DNA of 64,000 bases. It comes from Meconema thalassinum (taxonomy: Eukaryota > Arthropoda > Insecta > Orthoptera > Tettigoniidae). Numbering within the stretch: position 1 is the stretch's first letter; the number at the start of each line of letters is the position of its first letter. The notes beneath the pieces are model-generated. The model ran no database searches. It was not told the origin of the DNA and worked only from the letters and a program-made list of their open reading frames with translations. The position numbers were made by a program, and so were the translations under genes. Positions 1 to 9,930 of the stretch are shown one piece after another. The stretch lies in contig OX336388.2 of NCBI GenBank assembly GCA_946902985.2, forward strand, positions 1,388,384,223 through 1,388,448,222, in the 5' to 3' direction.

Positions 1-595
1 TACAATTAATGCAGAAGTTCATCTGCAAATTGGCAAGTGAAAAGTTAAAGAAGTAGGAGACTTCTGCTACTTAGGAAGCAAAATAAGCAGTGATGGACGA
101 AGAAAAGAGGATATAAAAAGTAGGTTGGCACAGGTAAGGAAAGCATCTCTACAAAAAAAAAAAAAAAAACCTTTTTTGGAAAGTCATTTTTGAAAGCCTT
201 TGCCTGGAGCATGGCACACTATGGAAGTGAAACATGGACTGTTGGCACAGCAGAAAAGAGGAGAATAGAAGCGTCTGAAATGTGGTGTTACAGAAGAATG
301 ATGAAGATCAGATGGATAATTAATAACAAATGAAGGGGTATTAAGATGAGTAGGAGAGGTGAGATGTTTCTGGCGACTGCTAATGAAGATAAGAGATAGG
401 TTGGTAGGACACATACTAAGGCACCCAGGAATAGCAAACTTAGTTATGGCTGGAAGTGTCGAGGACAAGAACTGTAAGGGTAGACCAAGGTCTCGGATAT
501 AGGGTCTGTTAGCTATGTAGAGATGAAACAATTAGCTCAGGACAGGGAAGCATGGATGGCTGCATCAAACCAGTCAAAAGACTGAAGACTCAAAC
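1..595 (+). pseudogene. LINE reverse-transcriptase 3' fragment
   Basis: Plus-strand translation across several frames shows the C-terminal part of a LINE polymerase: FCYLGSKISSDGRRKEDIKSR near 65-125, then YGSETWTVGTAEKRRIEASEM near 220-280, then EMKQLAQDREAWMAASNQS near 520-580. These are typical of the region after the catalytic palm in insect LINEs. Stops and frameshifts occur throughout, with an A-run at 152-169, so it is a relic. The 5' part is outside the window. Confidence 0.7.
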
Positions 596-611
596 AACAA
601 CTCTCAATGGC

Positions 612-1480
612 TATCCTAGTCCATCTAATCATCATTATCATCTTCCGTTTTCCAGCTTGGGCCGGGTCCGAGCAAATATGACACCCCTCCACTTTACTCT
701 GTCTTTCCACCATCCCTCCACAACCACTGAACTCCACTCCAGGTTCCATTCTCTCACACTGTCCTTCACCAAACCCATCCACTGTACTCTAGGTCTTCCT
801 CGTCCGCTCTTTCCAGTCATCCTCTCTCCATTACTTGTTTCGGCATTCTTTCATCATTGATCCTTTTCACATGTCCATACCATCTCAATCTGTTCTGCTC
901 CTTCCAAATGTCTTAATTTCTCACTCTATTTCCCCTAGTCTTTTGTACCATACTCCTCAGGAATTTCATTTCAGCTGCTTGTATTCTACTTTCATCTCTC
1001 CTCATCACTGGCCAAGTTTCTGCTCCATACGACATTATTGGTAAGTAATAGGTCTTGTAAATCACTTCTTTAGCCTTCAGTGGTATGTCTTTATCCCAAA
1101 TTAAACTCCAAACCTGATGATAGAAAACACTTGCACATAGTATTTTGTTGTTGATCTCCATACCAAATCTTGCATTTTCCATCAATTCAGTTCCTAAATA
1201 TCTGAAGTGCTCTACTACTTCCAAATTTACATCTCCAATCTGAACAATCCCTTTTCCTTCTTTCTGTCCTCTTGTCATTACCATTGTCTTACTTTTCTCT
1301 ACACTGACTTTCATTCCCCATTTATCAATATTTCCCTTCAGTACATCCAGCTGTTCTTGGACCACATTCTCATTCTCTCCCCAAATCAGAACATCATCAG
1401 CAAATAGGATTATGTTTATTATTGTACCTTTGTATGCTTCCTTTGTTGCCTTTAGTATATCGTCCATTTACTGACCACAC
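612..1480 (-). pseudogene. 5'-truncated RTE-like LINE, C-terminal RT
   Basis: Minus-strand LINE relic. The 1467-913 frame begins near the palm and contains IILFADDVLIWG (RT catalytic motif), SKTMVMTRG, FRYLGTELM and YGAETWPVMRRDESRIQAAEM. After a frame change, 820-638 carries the C-terminal block GKSGRGRPRVQWMG..WWKDRVKWRG. The 3' end on the plus strand is an ATCATCATTATCAT tract, i.e. a degenerate (GAT)n tail like those at 5221 and 57309. Everything upstream of the palm is missing. It ends about 75 bp from the groucho exon at 1556. Confidence 0.8.
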
Positions 1481-1555
1481 AAATATCTAAGGGAATCCAA
1501 TTTAATCTTTACCTTTTACTAAACATAATATCTATAGACCATAAAAGATACTCAC

Positions 1556-1635
1556 GGTTTTCCACCTGGGATTCCACCCAGCCCATTAGAACCCAGACCA
1601 GGTGTTCGGACATGAGGATGTGGTTCATAACCAAG
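1556..1635 (-). CDS. gro: groucho exon (linker before WD40 domain)
   Basis: An 80-bp exon: 26 codons plus two bases. It reads LGYEPHPHVRT, then PGLGSNGLGGIPGGKP, and corresponds to YDPHAHVRT...GGKPAYSFH in fly Groucho, just before the WD40 propeller. The acceptor is TATTTTAG; the donor CC|GTGAGT splits the Pro codon (phase 2). The next exon, expected to begin with the rest of Pro and AYSFH, is outside the window to the left, so all seven WD40 repeats are missing here. Confidence 0.92.
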
Positions 1636-1639
1636 CTAA

Positions 1640-2051
1640 AATAGAAAAAAGAAATAAAATTAGGTCAACCATGATTAAATGTTTACACATATGCATAAGA
1701 ATTTCTAAGGAAGTATGTGCAAACTAGGTATATAAAGGGCCAGGAAATGGAGGATAAATATACACACACACACCAAAGAGCAAATAGATAGAAATGTCAG
1801 GAGAAAGCTTGTCAAGTGTTTCTCCCTCGATCCTCCGTATTTGTCCCCTTAACTTGTTTCCATTTTCTTTTCTTGTCCAATGATTGTATATCTGCCTGGG
1901 GTACTTTCCTATATGGATTTATATAACCTGAAGGATTTTTTCTCATTCCAGGTTTGTTCAGACCATTCTCAATTTGATTACACAATGTGTTTTTTTTACA
2001 TTCCTGTCTTCCTTTCCTGTGTTAAGTTATTTTGTCTGATTTATATCCCTT
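1640..2051. other. groucho intron, nothing recognised
   Basis: AT-rich intron sequence between the 1556-1635 exon and the LINE at 2065. No coding similarity or repeat structure seen apart from a short (CA)n-like tract near 1762. Confidence 0.5.
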
Positions 2052-2063
2052 ACCACACCATCT

Positions 2064-2160
2064 GTCTCCCGTAAGTCCAACCCCTCGTCCACGTCGTGGG
2101 AGACGGGCAACGGCACAAAGTAGGGGATTGCCTGTAGGGGCGAAGTACAGTGGGGACTTC
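2064..2160 (+). ncRNA. candidate HDV-like self-cleaving ribozyme at LINE 5' end
   Basis: The first bases of the LINE can form a 7-bp helix GUCUCCC (2064-2070) with GGGAGAC (2098-2104), followed directly by GGGCAAC, the same string that follows P1 in HDV ribozymes. AAGUCC (2073-2078) can pair with GGACUU (2154-2159) as P2, and GGCA (112-115) with UGCC (129-132) as P4. A GGCGAAG segment (2139-2145) resembles the catalytic-cytosine joiner, though the spacer to P2 is longer than usual and P3 is unclear. HDV-like ribozymes at the 5' ends of RTE and R2 elements are established; this instance is inferred. Confidence 0.45.
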
Positions 2161-5100
2161 GTGTGCCCCGGGACCGTTACGGTAGCTGTGAAGGTCCTAC
2201 AGGAACCCAGAAAAGTGACGGCTAACGGGGCTCTGGTGAAGCTACGATAGGCCCAGCAAGCCAGTAGTGGATAAAACCAAATGCTTTCAAAAATGGAACG
2301 AGCCTCGGACAGGATGGATTTAATAGACGACGACACGGCTGTACACACGGACTAAGATTTGGAACTTTAAACCTAAGAACGCTGACGGGGAAGGTGGAGG
2401 AGATAGTGGATATGATGGAAAGAAGGAAGTTGGATTTATTGGGATTGGCAGAAACAAAGTGGAAAGGGGAAGGAAGGAAAGTACTGAGAAAAGGCTATAG
2501 ACTGTACTGGAGTGGGAACGAAGAGGGAAAGAGGAATGGAGTGGGAGTAGTAGTACGAGATGGTTTAAAAGAAGAAGTGAGGAGAATAAGTGATAGGATG
2601 ATGAAAGTGAAAGTAGCACTGAGGGGAGAGACCGTAGAAATAGTGCAAGTGTATGCTCCACAAGTAGGCTGCGCCTCTGAAGAGAAGGAGGAGTTTGAAG
2701 AGGAATTGCAGAAGCAGCTGGTAGGAAGAAATATGATTGTTATGGGGGACCTCAATGCCCATGTAGGAAGAGAAAGACAAGGTTATGAGAGTGTTCTAGG
2801 ACCAGAGGGTTGGGGTGTAAGAAATGAGGAAGGAAAGAGACTGTTGGACTTCTGCCAGAGGAACAGCCTGCTAGTTGGGAACTCCTGGTTTAAGAAAAGA
2901 GAGAGCCACACAATCACATGGTACAGTGATGACTTGACCAGGAAGTCGGTGGTCGACTATATACTGTATGAGAAAGAACTAAATAAGAACATCACGGACA
3001 TCAAGGTTATACCATCGGAGAACCTGGATAGCGACCATCGATTACTGGTAATGAACCTGAGAGGGAGTAAGGAGAAGAAAGGGACTGAGAACCAGGAAAG
3101 ACGTATAAGGATATGGAAACTGAAAGAAGGGGATAGAAGGGTCGAGTACCTCAAAATGGTAAAGGAAGGAATTCCAACAGATGATGAAAGAGGGGTGGAA
3201 GAGGAATGGGCTAGATTTAAGAAGACACTAGTGGGTGCAGCAGAAGCAGTATGTGGGAGGACAAGTAGTAAGAAGAGGTGGAAGGAAACACCATGGTGGA
3301 ATGAGAAGACAAAAGATATAGTAAGGGAAAAGAATAGAGCCTTTAGGAGGTGGTATCAAAATAGGACGGTAGAGACAAGGGAAGAGTACCAGGAAAGAAA
3401 GAAGGAGGCGAAGAGAGTGGTGGCTGAGGAGAGAAGGAAGTGGATGGAAGAGTGGACAAAGATGATGGAGGAGGATAGTGAAGGTACAAAAAAGGTCCTG
3501 TATGGGATGGTAAAAAATAAGAGGCAGAAGGATCTTACGGATTATGTTAGAATGGTGAACAAAAGGGGACAAGAGATAGAAAATAGGGAAGAACTGAAGA
3601 AAATGTGGAAAGAATATTTTGAGGAACTTCTGAACCCAAATGGAAAAGATGGTGAGGAGGAAGAAATCGGGGAAGAGGAAGATGAACTGCAAACAGAAAA
3701 GGACTTAACATGGAAAGAAGTGGAAGATGCAGTGAACAAGATGAAAGGAGGGAAGGCACCGGGTGTGGATGAGTTGAGTGTGGAGATGGTGAGAGCAGCA
3801 GGAGAGGTGGGGATACAGTGGCTGTACCGAGTGATGAGGACAGCATGGAAGGAAAGGAAGACCCCAGAAGACTGGAAAAAAGGAATCATTGTCCCGATCT
3901 TCAAGAAAGGTAGTAGAACAGATTGCAGAAACTATCGGGGAATAACACTGATGAGTCATTGTGCAAAGATCTTCGAGAAAGTTTTGGAAAAGAGAATTAG
4001 GACAAGGATAGAAGGAGGGATGAGGGAAGAACAACATGGCTTCAGAGCAGGAAGGTCCACAGTGGATTTGATTTTTGCTGTAAGGCAGTTACAAGAACAG
4101 CACTATGAGTATGGAACAGATCTACTGATGGCCTTCCTGGACATTGAGAAAGCATATGACAGTGTATGCAGAAACAAAGTATGGAAGTCCCTGGAGGATA
4201 GAGGAGTAGAGAAATGGACTATAAAGAGGATAAAGGAGATGTACAAGGGAAGCGTGAGCTGTGTGAAAGTGGGAGGGGAGAGATCTGACTGGTTGGAACA
4301 AAGAAACGACCTGAAACAAGGAAGTGCACTGTCACCGTTACTTTTCATTGTGGTGATGGATGACATAATGACCCGAGTGGCACAAGTAATTGGGGACGGA
4401 AAGATGAAAGCAATGGTGTTTGCAGATGATTTGATGATTTGGGGAAACAAGGAGGAGGAGGTACAGGAACAGTTGGACGTGTGGGAAGGAATAATACAAG
4501 AATATGGGATGAAATTTAGCATAAATAAGAGTGAGATGGTGATCACAACAAGGAAGAAGGAAAGAACCACAACGGGAATAACAATTGGTGGGGAACAGCT
4601 GAAGAAAGTGGAGAGTTTCAAGTATCTGGGAAGCCTGATACAAGATAATGGAAGAAATGATAGAGAAATAAATGAGCGGGGGAGGCAGGCAGAAGCATTT
4701 CGGAGGAGTGTGAGAAGCATGTTATGGAGCAAGGATGTCCCTCAGAACAGCAAAAAGATCATATATCGGACGTACTATGTCCCTATCCTGACGTATGCCT
4801 CGGAGACCTGGGTTATGAAAGGAAGGGAGAAGAGCAAAATACAGGCCAGTGAGATGAGGTTCTTGAGAAGCAGTATTGGAGCTACAAAGATGGACAGAAT
4901 AAGAAATGAGAGGACCAGAGAATTAATGAAGGAGGAACCATTACAGGATGGTATAGAGAAATCTAGACTTAGATGGTATGGACATGTAAAACGAATGGAG
5001 GAGAAGAGGATACCCAGGAGAGTACATGAGACGAAGTGGGAAGGAAAGAGACCGAGGGGAAGACCGAGAGACAGGTGGCTGAAGGGGGTGGAAGAAAGCG

Positions 5101-5230
5101 TGAAGAAGAGAGGAGAAGACTGGACAAGGGTGGAGGCTGAGAGATGGTGGGAAGACAGAAGACGTTGGAGAGGCTTGTGTTCCAAACAGACCCGGCCAGT
5201 GGCTGGAAACTGTGCAAGATGATGATGATG
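2065..5230 (+). mobile_element. full-length RTE-like LINE
   Basis: A complete non-LTR retrotransposon of about 3.17 kb. A 13-bp direct repeat (ACCACACCATCTG) lies just outside both ends, at 2052-2064 and 5231-5243. One long open frame encodes endonuclease plus reverse transcriptase, and the 3' end is a short (GAT)n repeat rather than poly(A). Size, single APE-RT protein and short-repeat tail fit the RTE clade. The intact ORF and perfect duplication indicate recent insertion. It lies in the 7.6-kb groucho intron, opposite to groucho transcription. Confidence 0.9.
2268..5222 (+). CDS. LINE APE endonuclease / reverse transcriptase
   Basis: Uninterrupted frame of up to 985 codons; the true start is uncertain because the frame is open from 2268 and the first strong domain match is RFGTLNLRTLTGK near 2355. 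Domains in order: AP-like endonuclease (GLAETKWKG near 2440, MGDLNAHVG near 2745, DSDHRLL near 3030), which nicks target DNA; a charged, coiled-coil-like linker; reverse transcriptase (KAPGVDELS near 3755, FLDIEKAYDS near 4135, FADDLMIWG catalytic motif near 4420); and a C-terminal region ending GRPRDRW..WWEDRRRWRG. All key residues are present, so the element may be active. An upstream frame at 2032-2250 overlaps the 5' UTR and has no recognised product. Confidence 0.92.
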   Translation, partial: WIKPNAFKNGTSLGQDGFNRRRHGCTHGLRFGTLNLRTLTGKVEEIVDMMERRKLDLLGLAETKWKGEGRKVLRKGYRLYWSGNEEGKRNGVGVVVRDGLKEEVRRISDRMMKVKVALRGETVEIVQVYAPQVGCASEEKEEFEEELQKQLVGRNMIVMGDLNAHVGRERQGYESVLGPEGWGVRNEEGKRLLDFCQRNSLLVGNSWFKKRESHTITWYSDDLTRKSVVDYILYEKELNKNITDIKVIPSENLDSDHRLLVMNLRGSKEKKGTENQERRIRIWKLKEGDRRVEYLKMVKEGIPTDDERGVEEEWARFKKTLVGAAEAVCGRTSSKKRWKETPWWNEKTKDIVREKNRAFRRWYQNRTVETREEYQERKKEAKRVVAEERRKWMEEWTKMMEEDSEGTKKVLYGMVKNKRQKDLTDYVRMVNKRGQEIENREELKKMWKEYFEELLNPNGKDGEEEEIGEEEDELQTEKDLTWKEVEDAVNKMKGGKAPGVDELSVEMVRAAGEVGIQWLYRVMRTAWKERKTPEDWKKGIIVPIFKKGSRTDCRNYRGITLMSHCAKIFEKVLEKRIRTRIEGGMREEQHGFRAGRSTVDLIFAVRQLQEQHYEYGTDLLMAFLDIEKAYDSVCRNKVWKSLEDRGVEKWTIKRIKEMYKGSVSCVKVGGERSDWLEQRNDLKQGSALSPLLFIVVMDDIMTRVAQVIGDGKMKAMVFADDLMIWGNKEEEVQEQLDVWEGIIQEYGMKFSINKSEMVITTRKKERTTTGITIGGEQLKKVESFKYLGSLIQDNGRNDREINERGRQAEAFRRSVRSMLWSKDVPQNSKKIIYRTYYVPILTYASETWVMKGREKSKIQASEMRFLRSSIGATKMDRIRNERTRELMKEEPLQDGIEKSRLRWYGHVKRMEEKRIPRRVHETKWEGKRPRGRPRDRWLKGVEESVKKRGEDWTRVEAERWWEDRRRWRGLCSKQTRPVAGNCAR

Positions 5231-5424
5231 ACCACACCATCTGCTGAATAATGTTCCCTGCTATGCACCCACCCTTCTGATGAAACTAGGAGATCAAAAC
5301 AAGCTCATCAGAGCTATAGCACTGAAAAACTATACAGTGGATTAATGGCATGAAGGCCCACTTGTAAGTTATGAAATACCCATTAGAAGCCATTTCTCCG
5401 TGTTGCTTAAGTAATCTATTATTA

Positions 5425-6069
5425 GAAGCTTTTCAGTCGGTCAACACGAGCGTGGCCAATTAGATTGGGCTGAGAGTTACAATTAATTTCCTTGTGCCCG
5501 AAATAAATACATGAATTATTTACACACTTAATCAAACACTTCTCACACAAATGGGGGTTTAATTTAATTTATAACCATAGCCAATTAAATGCCCCATGTG
5601 TGAGAAGTGTTTTCTTAAGTGTATGAAAATGAAAATCCACAGCCTGCTTCCAGTCTCCGACCGGGTCAGATGGAATGAATGAAGCCCCCATCTAGCGGCG
5701 AGGATATGAACTGTGCCGGCTGCCGAGGCCTGACGCACTCCTCTGGGGCAATGATTAAATGAATGACAGATGAAATGAAATGATAGTGGAGAGTGTTGCT
5801 GGAATGAAATTTTGACAGGGAAAACCGGAGTACCCGGAGAAAAACCTGTCTGCCTCCGATCTGTCCAGCACAGATCTTACATGGAGTGACCGGGATTTGA
5901 ACCGCGGACCCAGCGGTGAGAGGCCAGCGTGCTGCCGCCTAAGCCACGGAGGCTTCTTAAGTGTATAATAATTCTAATTCATTAATTTATTTCAGGCACT
6001 AGGAAAATAATTGTAACTCCCCGCCAAATCTAATTTGGGTACACTCGTGTTGACCGACTGAAAAGCTTC
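5425..6069. mobile_element. fold-back element sharing termini with the 43-kb Penelope-like element
   Basis: Inverted terminal repeats of roughly 110 bp (5425-5537 and 5957-6069), outermost GAAGCTTTTCAGTCGGTCAA. The first bases match the ends of the element at 43226-45818 (GCTTTTCAGTCGGTCAACACGA), so this looks like a non-autonomous or solo inverted-repeat derivative of that family. The centre contains a second palindrome (ACACTTCTCACACAAATGGGG) and a later SINE. No protein is encoded. Confidence 0.65.
5625..5953 (-). repeat. tRNA-derived SINE
   Basis: Flanked by a 13-bp duplication TTCTTAAGTGTAT (5612-5624 and 5954-5966). Read on the minus strand it starts with a tRNA-like head with an A box (TGGCTTAGGCGG) and a B box (GGTTCAAATCC), and ends in a GATTTTCATTTTC tail. 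A truncated copy of the same family is at 42212-42304. Inserted inside the fold-back element. Confidence 0.85.
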
Positions 6070-6106
6070 CACTAACAGACATTTATGAGTTGTTTTATTG
6101 ATTCAT

Positions 6107-6400
6107 TCAGGGGCCCGCGACATCGTGGTCATTTATCTCATTGTACTTGGATATGTGGAGGATTTGCCTAATAGCCTGTGTTATTGTGGTGTCTATAGTA
6201 CTACGTATATTTGTAATTGAGACTAGGATTAGAAAGGAGGTGGTTGTGGTCTTAAGTTAAGAATCATCTCAGCATTTGCCTGGAGTAAAGTGGGAAACCA
6301 CGGAAAAACACTTCTAGGAAGGCTAAGGTGGGAATCAAACCTTGACCTTAGGTGTGACAGCCAAGAATGCCAGCCACTACACCATGAGGTGGCTGCCCAA
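6107..6400 (-). repeat. SINE-like dispersed repeat with tRNA-like head
   Basis: On the minus strand the right end resembles a tRNA head (CTCATGGTGTAGTGGCTGG, then GGTTTGATTCCC). The body contains CCTGGAGTAAAGTGGGAAACCACGG-type sequence, which recurs at 45850-46140 and 46390-46430. The left part (CATCGTGGTCATTTA..) recurs near 40720, 47640, 56240 and 63850. Confidence 0.6.
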
Positions 6401-6409
6401 TTTTGAAAA

Positions 6410-8457
6410 TGGCAGAGTGTCCTTATCCGTTACATGAGTTAGTCCTAGTCCTTTTCTTTTTCCACTTCTTGTGTTCCCCACCTGCCTGTCATGTTTCTCC
6501 TTTTTAACAGCATTTCTGTCCTCCTTCTTCTGTCCAATAATTGACTGATTATCAGTGTCTTAAGTTAGAAGAGCTTATCACAAAGACAAGAGTTCCTGTC
6601 ATATCCTAATTTCAGAGAAGTAACAATGGTTATAATTACGTTTACATTTGTTTAACTAGTCACTAATATAATGAGATACTATTTCTGCTGTCTCAAAATT
6701 CTGTGAAACTATGGGTACCATACATCGTAAAATAAGGGAATAAGTAACATGGTTTCAGAAAGTAGTGAAATTCATGATAAACAAGAATACAAATGTGGTG
6801 ATTTAACCATCACCAGCATTTCAGCAGACATCTCAAACTTGAGTCGCCCTGCATGTTTTGAATAGGGCGAGACAGATAGAAAAAATACTACCAAAGAATG
6901 TACTTGACCTTGAATGCTCAGAACTGGATAGAAACATGTTTAGAATATAAATCATTCATTACAAAAACAGTGGTAAGAGGCATTCCCATGTAAAACTGTG
7001 TGTCTTACTATAAGAGTCAATTAAATTATCATCTATTTGAGGCCAGAGAGGAATTATGATACACCAGTCAGTGTCTAGATTATAAACATTTCCCATCAAC
7101 AGTGTCCCAAAACCTCATCTTAAAATAAGTATAACAGAACAATAAACTTTTCTATTTGTTGCAAAGCTATTCAGTCTTCAAAGTGCAGGTGTGAGATTTC
7201 AATGGAGGGTCAAAACTAAGTCAAACTGAACAATATACTCTGTTACATTAAACATCACTTCCACATTCAAGCAGTGCAACATTAGCAGTACATTGCCAAA
7301 CAATGATTATTGCCTTTAGTCCAGCATAATACAACACAGATTTGTACTTTGGTACAGACAGTTGATTAGGTTAACACCATTTCCCACCAGACTGTGTGGG
7401 TTACCCAGAGAAACAAATTAATACTGAGATGCCATCTGTTATATTTGACCATATTTATTTATTAACCTGCAACCATTTTAGCTCAGTAAAGGCTTACCAT
7501 TGTATTGTATTTCTGGACAGTGCTACTAAAACTAATCTGAGGGTTCACATTAATTTTCCCTACGTTCTTCAAATCAACAATACATATAGAGCTTCTATTG
7601 CCTAAAGAAGTACACACCACAAGGTTAACAATATTTTAACTTCAGACGCAGTATCTTGAGTATAACACCTTAGTTTGAAAAATATTCATCTTAACATTTT
7701 TTTGGCCGAACCACGAATCACACAGCAATAGGCTCTTCACACTTTATATCATATTTAGCAAAGACTGACATTAGAAAACTTTTCATATACTCTTTTGTCG
7801 TTTTTACATGTTTTCTTGCCTCCACGTGACTGTTTTGTGAACATGTGGCTTTAAGTTTCTTGGAAACTTGGGGTCAAAAGAATCTTAGGACGTGAAAACA
7901 ATTATTAAGTTTGTTAGCTAATCTGCCATCACTTGTATAGCTGTGTGTAGGCTATGTACATGAGCTGTAGTTTTCAGATAATGAAGACAGTGAAATCATT
8001 TCATAATTAAATTGACTTCGGTCACTGTGCCAAACATTGTCTTTGTCCACATTCCACTTTGTAAGATATATGTTCACTATCTCCACAAATTCTTAGGTCT
8101 TCTGATGAATACTATGATCATCTATGGCCTAACATGCGACAAACATAGCAATATGTCTGGAAGAATCGACATATTAAGCCCTTAAGGTTGCTGATATAAT
8201 CAAAGCTTTGGCATTGTCCAAGCCAACCCCTTTAGATGCCTCCAGTGTCCACATTTGGAAATGCCAATACGGTAATTAACAGTAGATCCTTTGTCCTATC
8301 AAATTATGATTACATAATCTTTTAACATTTGTAATTGTGACAACCTGTTTCCCTTTCTGAGCGTTCAAGGTAAAGTTCATTTTACTGCCACTCAATTTGA
8401 GAGATCTACACGGGGATACCTAAAGACAACAAAATATTCCGAAAAGTATCTAATAAA
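6410..8457. other. intron sequence, nothing recognised
   Basis: About 2 kb of AT-rich groucho intron. No ORF with recognisable similarity, no clear tandem repeat or terminal repeats. Confidence 0.5.
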
Positions 8458-8459
8458 TA

Positions 8460-9167
8460 AGGGTTGTTCAATTGAAACAGACTGGTGCCTAGGAATCAAC
8501 ACTGTATGTAAGAATTGGCTTGGATGTTCACAATTGCATTGATGACACGTTCTCTACCTTCCACCAAAATGGCTAGTACTATTTGTACAAAACCTAATAG
8601 CTGAAAGCCTCTATGTATTGGTTAAAATGCATTATAACAAGCATACTGGTGTCAGTTGAGGCAGTCCACAGCTAATCACTCCCACCATTCAGGTACCTGT
8701 CCCAATGCGGGCCAAATTTCCCTATACCCTCTGCATAGTAGCAGGTTAAAAATAGCATAATAAACCACTTGGCCTCAGGCAACAGCTCACCTATGGTTAC
8801 GATATTGTCTTTCACCATCATATTCACAATCCACAGTGGCAACTTTCTTTCTGTCATCATAGGAACCAGCCCAGATCAAAAGTGATATGCTGTCCATGCT
8901 GCCCCCCCCCCCCCCCCCCCCCCCCCCCACTTGAACACAGTGCTTTTGAACTTATATCCCCACATGCTGGCATTTGACCAAGAACTTCACTTCTCTGTAT
9001 AAAAATTGCATCAACTCACACTGTACTCATTTGGGCATATATCCATTACACACTACTGTTGTTTTAACTTTCTCCCGACTCATTCTCAGAACTATCACAT
9101 TCTGAACTGCTACTAGAAGCACGAAGCCAATTGCCCAATTGCCAGGTCTGAACAACTGAACAACCCT
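8460..9167. mobile_element. small TA-flanked inverted-repeat transposon
   Basis: Ends are inverted copies of AGGGTTGTTCAATTG / CAACTGAACAACCCT with a TA on each side (8458-8459 and 9168-9169), as for Tc1/mariner superfamily elements. Length is about 0.7 kb; no intact transposase. The only sizeable frame (8860-8672, minus) is not convincingly a transposase. Contains a run of 27 C at 8902-8928. The right end is 32 bp from the groucho donor at 9199. Confidence 0.6.
8902..8928. repeat. poly(C)/poly(G) tract, 27 bp
   Basis: Uninterrupted C run within the small transposon. Long homopolymer, so the true length may differ from the assembly. Confidence 0.9.
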
Positions 9168-9199
9168 TATACAAAAGTTGACAATACAGTGAGGCCTAC

Positions 9200-9427
9200 C
9201 ATGGGTGGCCTGGAGTACGGGGAGGGTGCAACGCTGTTGTACGGACTATTGTCACTGCTTCGGGAACCCCCAACTCCCCCAGCCACTAGGGAGAAGGGGG
9301 GATATGCACCCGGGGGAAGAACCACTCCGGGCACGGCAGATTTCACTCCACTTGAGCCAGGCAGCGTGGGTCCTCCGGAACACGTGGGCGTCGTGGCTTT
9401 GGACACTGGAGTGGAGGGTTTGTCGGC
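9200..9427 (-). CDS. gro: groucho exon (SP domain, second part)
   Basis: A 76-codon exon, phase 0 at both ends. It starts ADKPSTPVSKATTPT, typical of the Groucho SP region, continues through a poorly conserved Gly/Pro/Ser/Val-rich stretch and ends NSVAPSPYSRPPM, which abuts LGYEPHPHVRT in the next exon. The acceptor is TTGGCAG after a T-rich tract. The donor is ATG|GTAGGC, weaker than the others in the gene, but no better donor is visible. The exon is GC-rich relative to its AT-rich introns. A small TA-flanked transposon ends 32 bp beyond the donor. Confidence 0.9.
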
Positions 9428-9759
9428 CTGCCAACAGAGCCAAGTTCTGATTACTAAAGAACATGTCTAAGCAACACAATGTTGAACAACCATTATATTC
9501 TATGATACAGATGGTGGAAGGCAATAACCACACTCACTGGTTGGTAAAGGAACTGAAAAGAACAATTTCCTACACTGTGTTGTAAGACACAATAATTTGA
9601 AGAGCAGTTGAAGACTTACAGACCAAGTTTTCAAAAAGTGCTATGAGAGAATCGAACTATCATGCTCTTCACAGTAGGGTGTGAGCTTCCATGAACTCTT
9701 CCAGATCTCCATGTGGATTCACACAATTACATTTGTAGCAAAACAGGACATATCTTGTT

Positions 9760-9930
9760 ACAGCAATTCTCATTTATGCCTCGGAGACTAGGTTCTTTAC
9801 AGAAACCAATGATTGACAGTTGGAAACTTTTGAAAGAGAAGTCCTCAAGCGAATAACTAGCCCGGTGTGTGAAGATGATCTTTGGAGGAAACTATATGTT
9901 GAATTATACACCATGTATTCAGACTGTAAC
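9760..9930 (+). pseudogene. LINE C-terminal fragment
   Basis: Translation gives YASETRFFTETND, a stop, then QLETFEREVLKRITSPVCED..LWRKLY, which matches the ETW..QLETFERKVLRKI..PVCEDGEWR block near the C-terminus of insect LINE polymerases. Short, with an in-frame stop; a different subfamily from the 2065 element. Confidence 0.65.

Noticed and set aside
2320..2780. Minus-strand frames opposite the LINE, and similar ones to 5268
   Set aside because: Antisense shadows of the purine-rich LINE ORF, giving Ser/Leu/Pro-rich strings.
9189..9533. Plus- and minus-strand frames overlapping the groucho exon
   Set aside because: Shadows of the GC-rich exon 9200-9427; splice sites and protein similarity support only the minus frame starting ADKPSTP.
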